From Wurfbainia villosa (lineage: Eukaryota > Streptophyta > Magnoliopsida > Zingiberales > Zingiberaceae), in NCBI GenBank assembly GCA_025175895.1, contig CM045992.1, positions 94,158,800-94,222,799 on the forward strand: a DNA stretch of 64,000 nucleotides. The letters run 5' to 3'. The notes under the pieces are model-generated. The model was not told the origin of the DNA. It made no database searches and saw nothing but the letters and a program-made list of their open reading frames with translations. A program made the translations under genes and the position numbers. Positions 47,290 through 59,278 of the stretch are shown piece by piece (within the stretch, counting starts at the first letter, position 1; each line of letters opens with the position of its first letter).

Positions 47290-47589
47290 CTGCCTGGTGT
47301 CTTGTTCTCTTGATCCGGACATGGGAGTTCTACTTCCTTCATTCAAGGTTCATGGTTTGACATTGACCATGACTCTGATACCAATTATTAGTGCCTATAA
47401 GAATCATATATCTCTACAATGACATGATATTGTTCACTTTGGGTCTAAGACCTCATGGTTTTATTTTTGGGCTTTATCCATAAGACCTCATGTCAATGGA
47501 GATATCTTTTTATCTTATAAGCACATGATCTTTTCCATGTCTTACCAATATAGGACTTTGATTGTATTCCTCATACTCCCAATATAAAA
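47290..47589. other. Unassigned repeat-like DNA with a PBS-like motif
   Basis: No frame is supported. GACTCTGATACCA at 47371-47383 is the reverse complement of a PBS (TGGTATCAGAGTC), followed by ATTATTAGTGCC, which could be the end of a decayed minus-strand LTR. It may be an old element between B2 and the hAT. Confidence 0.4.
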
Positions 47590-48130
47590 TTTAAAATTTT
47601 ATTATTGCATCACAATTATAATAAAAAATATTCAAAAAAATTAAAGTTATTTAAAATTCAAATAAAGTTATGTACAATAATCAACATGCACAATGATTAA
47701 AGTTATTTAAAATTGAAAATTTTCATTAGTGTGTCACAATTATAATAAAAAATATGTACAAAAATCAAAGTCATTCAAAATTTAAATCAAAATCATGCAA
47801 AATAATCAATAAGCACAATGATCAAAATTATTCAAAATTTAAATTTTTCATTGATATGTTATAATCACAATAAAAAATATATACAAAAATTAAAGTCATG
47901 CAAAACAATTAATATGTAGAATGATCAAAGTTATTCAAAATTTAATTTTTTCATTGATGTGTCATAATCACAATAATAAACTAAACATGCACAAAAATCA
48001 AAGTCCTTTAAAATTCAAAATTTTCATTGTAGTGTCATATCATTTAATATGTATAATGATAAAAGTTATTTAAAATTTTAAAATTTTCATTGTTATATTA
48101 CAATCAAAATAATGAATAGTATGTTATGTC
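47590..48130. repeat. AT-rich repeats, probable hAT subterminal region
   Basis: A unit with AAAATTTTCATT-G-TGTCA(CA)ATTATAATAAAAAATAT and CAAAATTTAA recurs at about 47590, 47718, 47839, 47945, 48020 and 48085, with spacing falling from about 125 to 65 bases. It lies just upstream of hAT transposase remnants; hAT elements commonly have subterminal repeats that bind transposase. Confidence 0.55.
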
Positions 48131-48359
48131 ATAAATTTCAAATTATTTATAATTACTTTTATACCCTTCATGAAATGATCTTTATAAATATCACTTTAAG
48201 TTCATTTCTCTTCACAAATCAATTCTCATTTCTTACTTCTATTGGCAACTCTCTCTCAATTTCTCAACTCTTAATTTCTCTCATATTCAATTGTTTATTT
48301 TTCTTTAAATTTATAATTTTATTCTATTTCATTTATCAATTATATCGAGTAATAGATGC

Positions 48360-49944
48360 AAGAGTAAGGTTGGAGAATCTTCCCAAAATGAGCAATTTTA
48401 TCTCGAGCATTTTCCAACACAAGAATCTCATCAACTCGTAAATCTTGAAGCTGAAAATGATGATCAAGAAGAGATGTGTGAAGAAAAAGAAAAAATATTG
48501 AGATCCAACATTTTTAAGGTACATTTAAAAAACGTTTATCAAATGGTTCAATACAAGTTATTTGTAATTACTGTGGACAATAATTCAAATTTAAAGAAGG
48601 TGGAGGATATGAGACAATTAGAAAGCATTTGAATAATTAACATCCAATTGAAGTTAGTATTGATAGAACACAAACTCAAATATTCGGGTTTGCATCTTCT
48701 AATCCTTTTTCTCTTTTTATTTATTCTGATAAAAAAATAGAGAAGAATTAACTAAAATGATTGATATTGAACATTTATCTTTTAGTTTTGGTGAAAAAAA
48801 TAAATTTTACTAATTATTGTCAAAATGCATTAAATCCTTCTGCAAAATGTGTCCCTAGAGCTACTACTTACACGTACAATTCATAAACTTTATAAAAGAG
48901 AGAAAAATAATTTACAAAAGCTTTAAAAAAATATTAATGGTCAAGTTTCTATATGTAGTGATATTTGGAGTGATCATTGGCAAAGACATGCATATATGAC
49001 TATTACTTGTCATTGGATTGATAATAATTAGAATATTCAAAAACGTATCATTGCATTTAGAGTTTTTGATGAAAGACATACAACTGAAAATATTTATAAG
49101 TTTATTAGTTCAATTTTAGAAAAATATTATTTAGTAAATAAGATTTTTTCTATTGGTTTTGATATTGCTTCTGCTAATATTGCTTCTATTAGAGATTTAG
49201 AAAATATTTGTAAACCTAGTTTTGGTGGTAATTTTTTTCATATAAGATGTTCATGTCATGTATTAAATTTATGTATTCAAGATGGATTAAGATCTCTTGA
49301 AATTTATCTTACCCCTATTAAAAAAGTAATTTCTTATTTATTGAGTCATTCACAAATAATGAAAGATTGGGCTAGAATTTGTCAAGAAAATGGGAAAAGA
49401 CCTAAAATATTTTCTAAAGATGTTCCAACACGTTGGAATTCAACTTATGAATTATTAGATAAATCATTTTCTTATAAACAATTGTTATGTTCTTTTTTTT
49501 CAAATAATGTTAATTCTATTATTTTATATCCACAACAAGGGATTATTTGTGAAATTTTTTTAAATTCATTAAAAGTGTTAATGATGCTACATATACATTA
49601 TCCAGTGTTTATTATCCTACATCTTCATTATTTTTATTAGAAAGTACTAATATTCTAAATGTTATGCAAGAGTATAAAAATTATAAAGATTTAAAAGATA
49701 CAATTTATGTAATGAAAATAAAATGGTGCAATTATTTTTGTGAAATTCTTGATATTTAACTTGTTGCTATTGTTTTTGATTCTAGATGTAAATTAGATGG
49801 ATTATTTGATTATATAATATTTTATATTGAAAATTTAGGAATAAATGATTATGACATTGTACAAAAAATAAATTACATTTGAAAATTAATTTTTGATATA
49901 TATGTTGAATTTAGCGTGACATTTGATAATTCTACTCAATAATC
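48360..49944 (+). pseudogene. hAT transposase, N-terminal and central part, decayed
   Basis: Readable in shifting frames: a BED zinc finger (ICNYCG..FKFKEGGGYETIRKHLNN.HP, 48550-48650), SICSDIWSDHW...MTITCHWID (about 48950-49025), GFDIASANIASI, HIRCSCHVLNLCIQDGL (about 49240-49290), ICQENGKRPKIFSKDVPTRW with RWNSTYELLDKS (49340-49470), and KYYDL-region remnants. These are hallmarks of plant hAT (RICESLEEPER-type) transposases, which cut and paste DNA. There are many stops. Element E cuts it at TAATC; the C-terminus is at 58290-58690. Confidence 0.85.
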
Positions 49945-51001
49945 TGTTGGTGCAGTGGGCACCTAAGTCGAACCTAAGTTTTGATTATAGAAAACGATAT
50001 AAAGTTAAGCTTATATTGTTATCTCACGAGCTAAATCAAGTGTGCAGAAAAGTCTCAATGCTGGAGCTGAAGGCTAACGACACCCGGAGGAAGCCGCGGT
50101 GGTCGGGCGACACTCGAGTTACTTCGGAGGGAGCCGAAGGAATCGAGTGGAAGGCCGGAAGCAAAAGCGACACGTAAGTATCGAGGTAAGCTCGTGTGTG
50201 CGAGCGTAAGTGAGGTCGTATCCTCTTTACGGGGATGATCTTAAGTGACGATCCGACCCAAGACTTCCCATGGAAGGTCTATGTTGAGATCGGACGACAA
50301 GTGGCCGTCGAATCCACTTATATTTTGAGCTAACTCTTTATTGTAGTAAAAAATCCTAGCCATTAGTTCAACCGGCCAGTTCAACAGGTGGTCAAAAATC
50401 AGCCTCGAGGAGTCAAGCTTTATCACCATTTTTCAAGGAGTTTTGTGCCCATTTGTGATTGGTTGAAGACCCATTCGTTGAGGGGCTTAAAGGCTATAAA
50501 AGGAGGGCCAAACCTAGGGTTTCATCCTCAATTCTAAGTGCTCAAAAGCCTCCGTTACGCTGCAACTCTCCGACGACTCTACCACAACGAAGTGCTGCCA
50601 ACAACCCTAGCTTAAAGTTTCTTTTGTTTAGTTGTTGGTATAATCTTAATTTGTTATTTCTTTCAATATTGCAATTCTTTTTAATCGAGGCTTTTCGTTG
50701 CATTTTACTTTAATAGAAGAGAGGGTTTGTCTCTCTATCTTTTTGCTTCGAAGGCTTTTGTAATCGTAAAACTCCTACCTCCAACGAGGAGTGTTTTAGT
50801 GAATTGCCCTCCGTACACGGTCTAGGACCATTAGGGCCTTGGAGTAGTAGCCGAAGGCTACGAACCAAGTAAAAAAACTATTTGTCTCATTTAGTTTTTA
50901 TTTACATTTCCGCTGCATTTAATTGTCTATCGAACGATTTAAAAGAAGAGTTTTTATCGCTATTCACCCCCCCCCCTCTAGCGATCCGCTTCGATCCAAC
51001 A
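49945..51001 (+). mobile_element. 5' LTR of element E
   Basis: It starts TGTTGGTGCAGTGGGC and ends GATCCAACA. TATA box GGCTATAAAAGG at about 50492-50503. The LTR 3' module has CGCTATTCACCCCC and CTCTAGCGATCC. Confidence 0.93.
50492..50503 (+). promoter_or_regulatory. TATA box of LTR E
   Basis: GGCTATAAAAGG, repeated in the 3' LTR at about 57773-57784. Confidence 0.7.
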
Positions 51002-51003
51002 AT

Positions 51004-51015
51004 TGGTATCAGAGC
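51004..51015 (+). promoter_or_regulatory. Primer binding site of element E
   Basis: TGGTATCAGAGC two bases after the LTR end. Confidence 0.92.
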
Positions 51016-51218
51016 CGGGGGTTGCTAAGATTTGGTGAAACCACCAATCTAGCCATTTTTCACAGATTTATTTTTCTTTTATTTCTGTTTATTTCTGATT
51101 TATTTCACTTTGTTAAATTTACTCAAGATTACTAATCCAAGGCGAGTCTTGGTACCTTGTTTTGTGTTTTTGTCGTTGCTAGTTTCTTCGTCTTCGTCCC
51201 TTTTTGTCTTTTGTTCTA

Positions 51219-52841
51219 ATGGCCCATCTCGAGGGTTTTAGCACCGTCCGACCTCCGTTTTACAACGGAGATGACTTCCGTTATTGGAAGGGTCGGATGG
51301 AATGCTTTCTCAAAACCCAAATCGAGATGTGGATCATAATCCAAACGGGTTTCACACTTCCGACTAATGAAGTGGGTGACTCCTTGGATTATGATCAATG
51401 GACCATTGCGACAAAACGACAAGTCGAAGCCGACGCCAAGGCAACACAAATCCTCCAATGCATCTTGTCCAAGGAGGAGTTAAATCGCGTCGGCCCCTTC
51501 ATTAGCGCAGGGACCTTTGGACAAAGCTGATTGAGTTACACGAAGGATCAGATCAAGCTAAGGTTTGCAAACGTGATTTGTTGTTCAATAAATTGTACAC
51601 ACTAAAAATGCAGGAACACGAGTCCGCGACGCAACTCCACACCCGTGTCCAAGACATAGTCAACAACCTACACGCAATCGGGCAAAAGGTCGAAAACCGC
51701 GACCTTATAAGGTATGTTCTAAACTCTTTTCCGAGGACTACCTTGTGGGCATCCATGGTCGATGCCTACAAGGTCTCCAAGGACCTTTCTAAACTTAGAT
51801 TAGATGAACTCTTTTGATTTTGAATTACATGAGCGTCCAACTCGGAACCCAGAGAGGTATAGCCTTGTTTGCGAGGTTCAGAAGAAGAAGAAAATCGCAA
51901 ACAAGCCACCACCAACCGAGGAGGAAGATGAGTCGAAGAAGAAGTTGACCGGAATTGGTGCCGAACTAATGAACCTAGCTCGAAGGATAGCCAAGGGGCG
52001 AAAGCGAACCACAACTCGACCCAACCAAGGTAAGCCTAAAAGTTCTAATATTAGGTGTTATGAGTGTAACAGGTTTGGACATATAAAGTCCGAGTGCCCC
52101 AAGCTCAACCACCAAGCACCTAAGCACAAGAAGGCCCTCAATGCGACATGGGAAGAAGCGTCATCCGAAGAAGACGAAGACCACGTCTTCATGGCGAAAT
52201 CGATTGAGTCCGACACGGAGACCGAACCTGAACTTGAGTCAGAACCTGAGGATGACTCGGACTACGAAGCTACCTTCAAGTCAAGCCACGGATACGCATC
52301 CGGTTCAAAAGATACCCTTAAGGTGAGTCGAACCTTATTTAATACTTTACATAATACGGTTAGGTTTTTGTCTAGGAAGTTAGCTAAGTCCGAGTCCAAG
52401 GTCGAGACCCTGGTTGAGGAAGTTAAACTCCTCAAACACGAGGTCTCCCTAACCTCTTCGACTAGTTGAGTTCAAGAGGACTCAACTCGGGTTGAAAAAC
52501 TCGAAGTTGAGAACTCACTCTTGAAAAGTCAAGTCGAAGATCTTAGGAATACGTTGGAAAGGTTTACTTTGGGATCCAAAGGACTTGACCTCCTACTTGG
52601 ATCGCAAAGGGCCGTGTACAACAAGGCCGGACTAGGGTTTAGCTCAAACACGACCAATAAGTCGTATATGTCAATCGTAAGTAGACATAAAAAATGTGTC
52701 CAAGCATGGGTCCCTAAGACCACTTTGATTTCAACTCTAGGATCCAACTCGTACTGGGTTCCCAAGGACCAAATCCATATGTGGATAGGCGAACCGATTC
52801 AGCGGTCTAGGGAGCCAGTACAAAACATGTTTGTGTTTTAA
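51219..52841 (+). pseudogene. gag: Element E Gag, frameshifted
   Basis: ATG at 51219 (MAHLEGFSTVRPPFYNGDDF). The capsid region reads to about 51510, shifts frame, resumes at 51578 (MLFNKLYTLKMQEHES), shifts again near 51805-51817, then the CCHC knuckle CYECNRFGHIKSECP (52056-52099), acidic region and coiled-coil run to TGA at 52467-52469, and the tail (LERFTLGSKGLDLLLGSQ, VQAWVPK) to 52841. The first third is roughly 83 % identical to D by eye while the middle from about 51965 is nearly identical. Confidence 0.87.
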
Positions 52842-52984
52842 CTTAGAAATTGCATGCTTAGATTTTTTTTTCTTTCGTGAACTCACTTAGAACACGTAAA
52901 TAACCAACTAAAATCCTTCGAAAAGATTGAGCCTCGGGGAGCCTCTTTTCAAAAATAACTAGTTAGACGAGGAAATAATTTTAG

Positions 52985-53098
52985 GTGAGTCAAGTCATCA
53001 TTTTCTTGAAAATGGCTTTGTCTAAGGAAGTAGTCGATGATCCGATAAAAGAAGGCCCCTGTGCCTCGCCACGTCCTGGAAGCCATGATCTTGAAAAG
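52985..53098 (+). CDS. Possible mini-exon upstream of pol in element E
   Basis: A 38-codon open stretch equal in length to that in D, after a TAG at 52982-52984, with ATG at 53012 (MALSKEVVDDPIKEG) and ending AAAAG/GTAAAC at 53098. It joins in phase 0 to the protease frame across 53099-53317. Substitutions against D keep it open. Confidence 0.4.
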
Positions 53099-53317
53099 GT
53101 AAACTTGACAAGCCTAGGGTCAAATCCAAATCTAACATTACTTAAACATAAATGCACTTAATCAACTTAATTGGAAGTCATCTCACAAAGAACACATAAG
53201 TATAACATGCTTGATCATATAGACTCCGGTGAGATGACCTAGGTTTAACAACTTACAACCAATTTTTTTTTTTAAAATATAATAATCTAACATCAAATCC
53301 AACCACCTTGTGTGTAG
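53099..53317 (+). other. Candidate intron between gag and pol, element E
   Basis: GTAAAC...TGTGTAG, 219 bases, with a T run (about 53263-53274) before the acceptor, as in D. Confidence 0.4.
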
Positions 53318-56300
53318 GATCAATGGATGTTAGACAGCGGTTGCTCCCGACACATGACCAGGGATCAACTCAAATTCGCGAAGCTTCGATTCAAACGACA
53401 AAGATCGGTAGCCTTTGGGAATAATGACAAGCTCAAAATCATCGGATCAGGTGATATCGAGCTTAACTCGAATTTTGTTATTAAAAATGTATTACTTGTA
53501 GAGAATTTTGAATATAACCTGCTTAGCGTAAGCTAATTATGTGACAATAATTATAAGGTCGTATTTTTAGAAAATGAATGTGTAATTAAAACAAATGAAA
53601 CAGCTAAAACAATACTCAAAGGAACTAGGACAAATAACATTTATACAATTAACTTAATCAAATCCTCAGCCAAATGTCTTATGACACAGGAAGAGGAATC
53701 ATGGTTATGGCACCGACGACTCGGTCACTCGCACCCAAGACTCGTCCACAAGATGAGTCAGAGTGGCCTAGTCAGAGGCTTACCCAACCTTAACAATTTG
53801 GTTAATAAAATCTGTAATGCTTGTCAACAAGGAAAACAACCTAGGACACAACACAAGTTAACTAACCAAGAACGAACCTCAAGTGTACTTGAGCTCCTGC
53901 ATATGGATCTATTCGATTCACATGGAGCCAAGTCACTCAATAAAGTCAATATTGCTTAGTCATAATTGACGACTACTCCAGGTTTACCTGGGTTAGGTTC
54001 ATCAAACATAAAAATGATACCCTAGATCAATTAATCAATTTATTCAAATTAATCGAGAATCAAAAAAACCTTAAGGTTAAAAGAATTAGAAGCGATCATG
54101 GTGGTGAATTCGAAAATCAAAGGTTCACCGACTTCTGTAACCTAAACGGATACCACCATGAATTCTCTTGCCCTAGGACCCCTCAACAAAATGGCCTAGT
54201 GGAGCGGAAAAACCGAACTCTACAAGAAGCCGCTAGGACCATGTTGAACGAATATGACCTACCCGATAGGTTTTGGGCAGAAGCCGTGAGTACGACATGC
54301 TATGTCCAAAATAGAATCCTTATGGTAAAGAGGCACCTTAAGACCTCATACGAGATTTATCACGATAAAATACCTAACATCAAGTACTTTAGGGTATTTG
54401 GGTGTAAGGTACATATCCTAAACACTAAGGATTACCTAGGGAAATTTACATCCAAGACCACGATCGGAATCTTTCTAGGATACTCGACTACAAGTCGAGC
54501 TTATAGAGTATATAACCACGACACCCTTAGAGTCGAGGAGACTATCAATGTAGTATTTGATGAAGGACATGAACCTACAAAACCCCCGGCAACCCCAATT
54601 AGCGAGCCGATTCATACTAGACCTAACTCTGATCCGGAGATCAGGTCTAGTGTTAATCCTAACCTAAGTCAACCAAGTCACTCTATTGATCAAGTGATAG
54701 ATGACTCCAACCAAACTAATGTTCAACCAAGTCACCCCATTGATCAAGCATTAGGTGACACAAACCCAACCCAATCTAGGATTCAGACTAACCACCCTAT
54801 CAATCAAGTGATAGGAGATCCTAATCTAGGAGTTCAAACTAGAGCATCCTATAGGAACCTTAGTCAAATTTCCTTAATTTCAAAGATAGAACCCAAATCA
54901 ATTGAACAAGCTCTTCTTAATCCCGATTGGATTATTGCAATGCAAGAAGAGCTAGCTCAATTTACTAGGAATGAAGTGTGGGAATTAGTACCACCACCTA
55001 AAGACAAAACGATAATTGGAACAAGGTGGGTGTTTCGAAATAAGCTTGATGATAAAGGTGAAGTAGTTAGAAACAAGGCTAGGTTAGTCGCCAAAGGGTT
55101 TAGTCAAGTCGAAGGCTTAGATTACGACGAAACCTATGCCCCAGTAGCTAGACTCGAATCCATTCGAATGTTGCTAGCTTATGTCGCACATCGAGGATTT
55201 AAGCTATTTCAAATGGATGTTAAGTCGGCATTCTTAAATGGATACATTAAAGAAGAAGTTTATGTTAGCCAACCCCCCGGGTTCGAAAATCTAGATAAAC
55301 CCGACCATGTTCTAAAACTTAAGAAAGCTCTCTATGGACTTAAACAAGCTCCTCGAGCTTGGTACGAGAGACTTTCAATCCATCTTAAGTCAAAAGGGTT
55401 TAACCAAGGCTTAGTTGACCCAACTCTCTTCGTAAAAACCTTAGGTAAAGAAATATTCAAACCTCTAACTCAGCCTTACTAAACGAGTTCGTTTCACTCA
55501 TGGAAAGTGAGTTTGAAATGAACTTGGTAGGCGAGTTAAGTTTCTTTTTAGGTCTACAAATTAAACAAACTAAGGATGGTATATACCTATATCAACAAAA
55601 ATACACTAAGGAGTTAATTAAAAGATTTGGAATGCAAGACGCTAAGATAATAAACACCCCAATGGCGATTAATGTTAACATAGGAGAAGACCTAGAAAGT
55701 AAGTCCATTGACTTAAAGTACTATAGGAGCGCGATAGGAAGTCTCCTATACTTAACTGTGAGTCGACCCGACATCCTATTCGCAGTAAGTATGTGCGCCA
55801 GGTTTCAAACCTGTGCTAAGGAGTCTCACCTAACCCTAGTTAAGCGTATCCTTAGATATCTTAAGGGTACACTTAACGTTAGTATTTGGTACCCTAGATC
55901 TACGGAGTTCGAACTAATCGGCTACTCCGATTCGGATTATGCCGGTAGTAAACTCGATAGAAAGAGCACGAGTGGTTGTTGTCAACTACTCGGCTCAAGT
56001 CTAGTGAGTTGGTGCAGTATGAAGCAACATTGTGTTGCCTTATCTACCACCGAAGCCGAATACGTTGCGATGGGTGAGTGTGTAACTCAGCTTCTTTGGA
56101 TGAAGCACACTCTCCGAGACTTTAGGTTGGACTTCACCAAAACTAAAATTTTTGTAGACAACATAAGTTCAATAAATCTAACTAAGAACCCTATATGCCA
56201 TTCAAGGACAAAGCATATAGAGGTAAAACACCATTTCATTCGAGAACATGTAGCCAACGGCTCCATACAACTCGAATATGTTGACTCGAAGTCTAACCTA

Positions 56301-56381
56301 GCAGACATATTTACTAAACCACTACCCGAAGCCGAATTTAGTCTCTTGAGACGAAGATTAGGCATGTGCGTAATAGAATAG
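53318..56381 (+). pseudogene. pol: Element E Pol, RT active site deleted
   Basis: Protease LDSGCSRHMTRD (53327 on; TAA at 53534-53536 replaces CAA), GAG-pre-integrase HRRLGHSH...CNACQQGK, integrase (HMDLFDSH, one-base loss near 53942 shifts frame, RSDHGGEFEN restored about 54095), linker GVQTRASYRNLSQ, RT to IFK at 55459. There a 34-base gap relative to D removes IYVDDIIFG and shifts the frame; the RT thumb and RNase H are open from 55500 to the stop at 56379-56381 (SDSDYAGSK, STTEAEYVAMGE, FVDNISSINL). RNase H here is intact, unlike D. Confidence 0.93.
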
Positions 56382-57199
56382 GAACTTACAAATTATATTT
56401 TCTTACTACTATTTCTTACTTTTTTTTCATGGAACTAGCATAGGACATACCTTAGATATCATGCACCTATAGATTTAAGGAGCCAATACATCTCACAACA
56501 CATAGGACTAATGTGTTTGTGTACTTAGCCACGTAGATGGGCGTGAGATGTTAGGACCTTACTCCTGGTCCAGATGTAGAGCTAGTGCATCGCTATGAAC
56601 CACGGAGTATAATCATACATACTAACCGACTCTGACCAGGATTGGTTGATCCTTCATATCAATCAAGCCAAATATGAGTCGAACATTTTATAGATGAACT
56701 TATTTTCAGTATATTATTTTTAAAAATAAAAATGTGGAACATGCTTGGACTTTAAATTTAACATTTATTTTGTTTTCCACACACCCCTTACTCTTTTCGA
56801 TATACGGCAAAAGGGGGAGAAAAAGGAGAAAAAGGACAAAAGTTAAGGGGTCAAAAATTTTTTTTTGATAACTTAAATCTTACTTCATAATTAAACCAAA
56901 AGTTAACTTTAAGTTTTGAAAACTTATTTAACTTTTAACAAAAGGCCAAGGTTAAGAAATCATTTGGTTTCTTAACTTAAAACTTATTTTAAACACTATG
57001 GCCAATATTAAGTAATTTTGGTTACTTAATTCTTTTTCTTAGTAGCACATACCCTTTCTCAAGTACTCACCCTCGGTCAAGGGGGAGGATTCCTCAAGGG
57101 GGAGCACTTGAAAAAGAATTTTTATATACTCCTACTCATTCATGCATAATCTCATACTTATTTTTTGTCTTAACTTTGTATGTGGGTTTGCCATAAATC
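56382..57199 (+). other. Element E 3' spacer, non-coding
   Basis: It has purine tracts AAAAGGGGGAGAAAAAGG (about 56808) and CAAGGGGGAG (about 57077, 57096), and AAGTTAA-type words, but not the tandem array found in D. No env-like frame. Confidence 0.7.
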
Positions 57200-57213
57200 A
57201 AAAAGGGGGAGAT
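57200..57213 (+). promoter_or_regulatory. Polypurine tract of element E
   Basis: AAAAAGGGGGAGAT directly before TGTTGGTGCAGTGGGC, identical to that of D. Confidence 0.88.
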
Positions 57214-58284
57214 TGTTGGTGCAGTGGGCACCTAAGTCGAACCTAAGTTTTGATTATAGCAAACGATATAAAGTTAAGCTTATATTGTTATCTCACGAGC
57301 TAAATCAAGTGTGCAAAAAAGTCTCAATGCTGGAGTTGAAGGCTAGCGACACCCGGAGGAAGCTGCGGTGGTCGGGCGACACTCGAGTTACTTCGGAGGG
57401 AGCCGAAGGAATCGAGTGGAAGGCCAGAGGCAAAATCGACACGTAAGTATCGAGGTAAGCTCGTGTGTGCGAGCGTAAGTGAGGTCGTATCCTCTTTACG
57501 GGGATGATCTTAGGCGACGATCCGACCCAAGACTTCCCATGGAAGGTCTATGTTGAGATCGGACGGCAAGTGGCCATCGAATCCACTTATATTTTGAGGT
57601 AACTCTTTATTGTAGTCAAAAATCCTGGCCATCAGTTCAACCGGCCAGTTCAACCGGCCAGTTCAACCGGTGGTCAAAAATCAGCCTCGAGGAGTCAAGC
57701 TTTATCACCATTTTTCAAGGAGTTTTGTGCCCATTTGTGATTGGTTGAAGACCCATTCGTTGAGGGGCTTAAAGGCTATAAAAGGAGGGCCAAACCTAGG
57801 GTTTCATCCTCAATTCTAAGTGCTCAAAAGCCTCCGTTACGCTGCAACTCTCCGACGACTCTACAACAACGAAGTGCTGCCAACAACCCTAGCTTAAAGT
57901 TTCTTTTGTTTAGTTGTTGGTATAATCTTAATTTGTTATTGCTTTCAATATTGCAATTCTTTTTAATCGAGGCTTTTCGTTGCGTTTTACTTTAATAGAA
58001 GAGAGGGTTTGTCTCTCTATCTTTTTGCTTCGAAGGCTTTTGTAATCGTAAAACTCCTACCTCCAACGAGGAGGAGTGTTTTAGTGAATTGCCCTCCGTA
58101 CACGGTCTAGGACCGTTAGGGCCTTGGAGTAGTAGCCGAAGGCTACGAACCAAGTAAAAAAACTATTTGTCTCATTTAGTTTTTATTTACATTTCCGCTG
58201 CGTTTAATTGTCTATCGAACGATTTAAAAGAAAAGTTTTTATCGCTATTCACCCCCCCCTCTAGCGATCCGCTTCGATCCAACA
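57214..58284 (+). mobile_element. 3' LTR of element E
   Basis: It is nearly identical to the 5' LTR, apart from an extra CCGGCCAGTTCAA unit near 57645-57665 and an added GAG at about 58070. It ends GATCCAACA, followed by TAATC. Confidence 0.93.
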
Positions 58285-58289
58285 TAATC

Positions 58290-58690
58290 TTCTCAATCTA
58301 TAAATAATGGAGAATTTTCTAAAATGAGTAAAGCGGAACAATTATTATTTCAAAGGCAAAAGAAACTAAGAGGTTCAAATTCTGCATCTGAAATTGATTT
58401 ATATCTAACAGCTTCTTTTGAGTTTAGTATCTATCCATCTTTAAAAGATTTTTCAATTCTTGAATGGTGGAAAGAACATGCAAATAATTTTCCTATATTA
58501 TCACAAATTACTAAATAAATTTTAGCAACTTCTGTCTCAACTGTGGTGGTTGAACATGCATTTAGTGTGGGAGGAAACATTTTGGATGATACAAGATCAA
58601 GTATGACTCCAGAATTACTTGAAGAACAAACATGTATGGATGATTGGTGTAAAGCAGATCTTAATCAACAAGAGATAATTAGGCATGCTT
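58290..58690 (+). pseudogene. hAT transposase C-terminal dimerisation domain
   Basis: SASEIDLYLTASFEF, LEWWKEHANNFPILSQITK, a TAA at 58516-58518, then in the same frame VVVEHAFSVGGNILDDTRSSM and TCMDDWCKADL. This is the hAT family C-terminal (hATC) dimerisation domain and completes the transposase begun at 48360. It is cut at 58690 by an F-like LTR. Confidence 0.88.
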
Positions 58691-59278
58691 TGTTGGGTTT
58701 CCCCGGCACCGACGTGGGTGTGTGTTCAAATATGTTTCGTAAATATGCACACAGTGGAAGCAAAATAATACGGTAATAAACTAATTTTATTACATCACAC
58801 ACACCACACGCATGCAGGATACAACAAGTGTAGACATAATCGCATATTTAAAATTTTTGCAATAAAGGAAACTTTATATCTAGGTATACCTGACAAATCA
58901 CATGTAGTGGGAATGACATCAACCGTAGCGACCCTCACTAGTATCGCCTCTATCCGTATCCACGCTGAGTATCGTCGAGATAGCTTCACAAGCTACGAGC
59001 CTCGTCTTGATGAGAGATATTAGTCTCACGTCGAAGACAATGTGATCCGAGAGACGATCACAAAAACAAGTTCAACGAACTTGTCTCCTCGGAAGAGTCG
59101 ACCAATCAAATTGGTCGGCTACACTTTGGTGGTTGGCGGCTGCAAGGATGGCTGACGGTTGGTGGATGACCGATAGCTGGAGGAGGCGGCGTCCAAGGGG
59201 TGGGCGGCACCAAGGGTTAGGCGACGACAACCCTAAGGTGGGCGGAGGCAACAAGAGAGGAAGAGGAGAGGAGGTGGC
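58691..59278 (-). mobile_element. F-like LTR fragment, minus strand
   Basis: It starts TGTTGGGTTTCCCCGGCACC, as do the G LTRs, and shares CACACGCATGCA, CAACAAGTGTAGACATAATCG and TCTATCCGTATCCACGC, but is clearly diverged. It stops at the B3 LTR (59279). It is either the stub of an LTR that B3 cut in two or a related family. Confidence 0.75.

Larger units (their letters stand above)
49945..58284 (+). mobile_element. SIRE/Maximus-like copia element E, full length, inside the hAT
   Basis: LTRs 49945-51001 and 57214-58284, PBS, gag, pol, spacer and PPT, flanked by TAATC at 49940-49944 and 58285-58289. It is a sister family to D: some gag and pol blocks are nearly identical while LTRs and other blocks differ strongly. 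It is defective, with a 34-base deletion removing the RT active site and several frameshifts. Confidence 0.94.

Noticed and set aside
47371..47383. Start of a further complete LTR retrotransposon at the PBS-like motif
   Set aside because: The neighbouring LTR end and gag could not be recognised within 300 bases, so only an unassigned remnant is reported.
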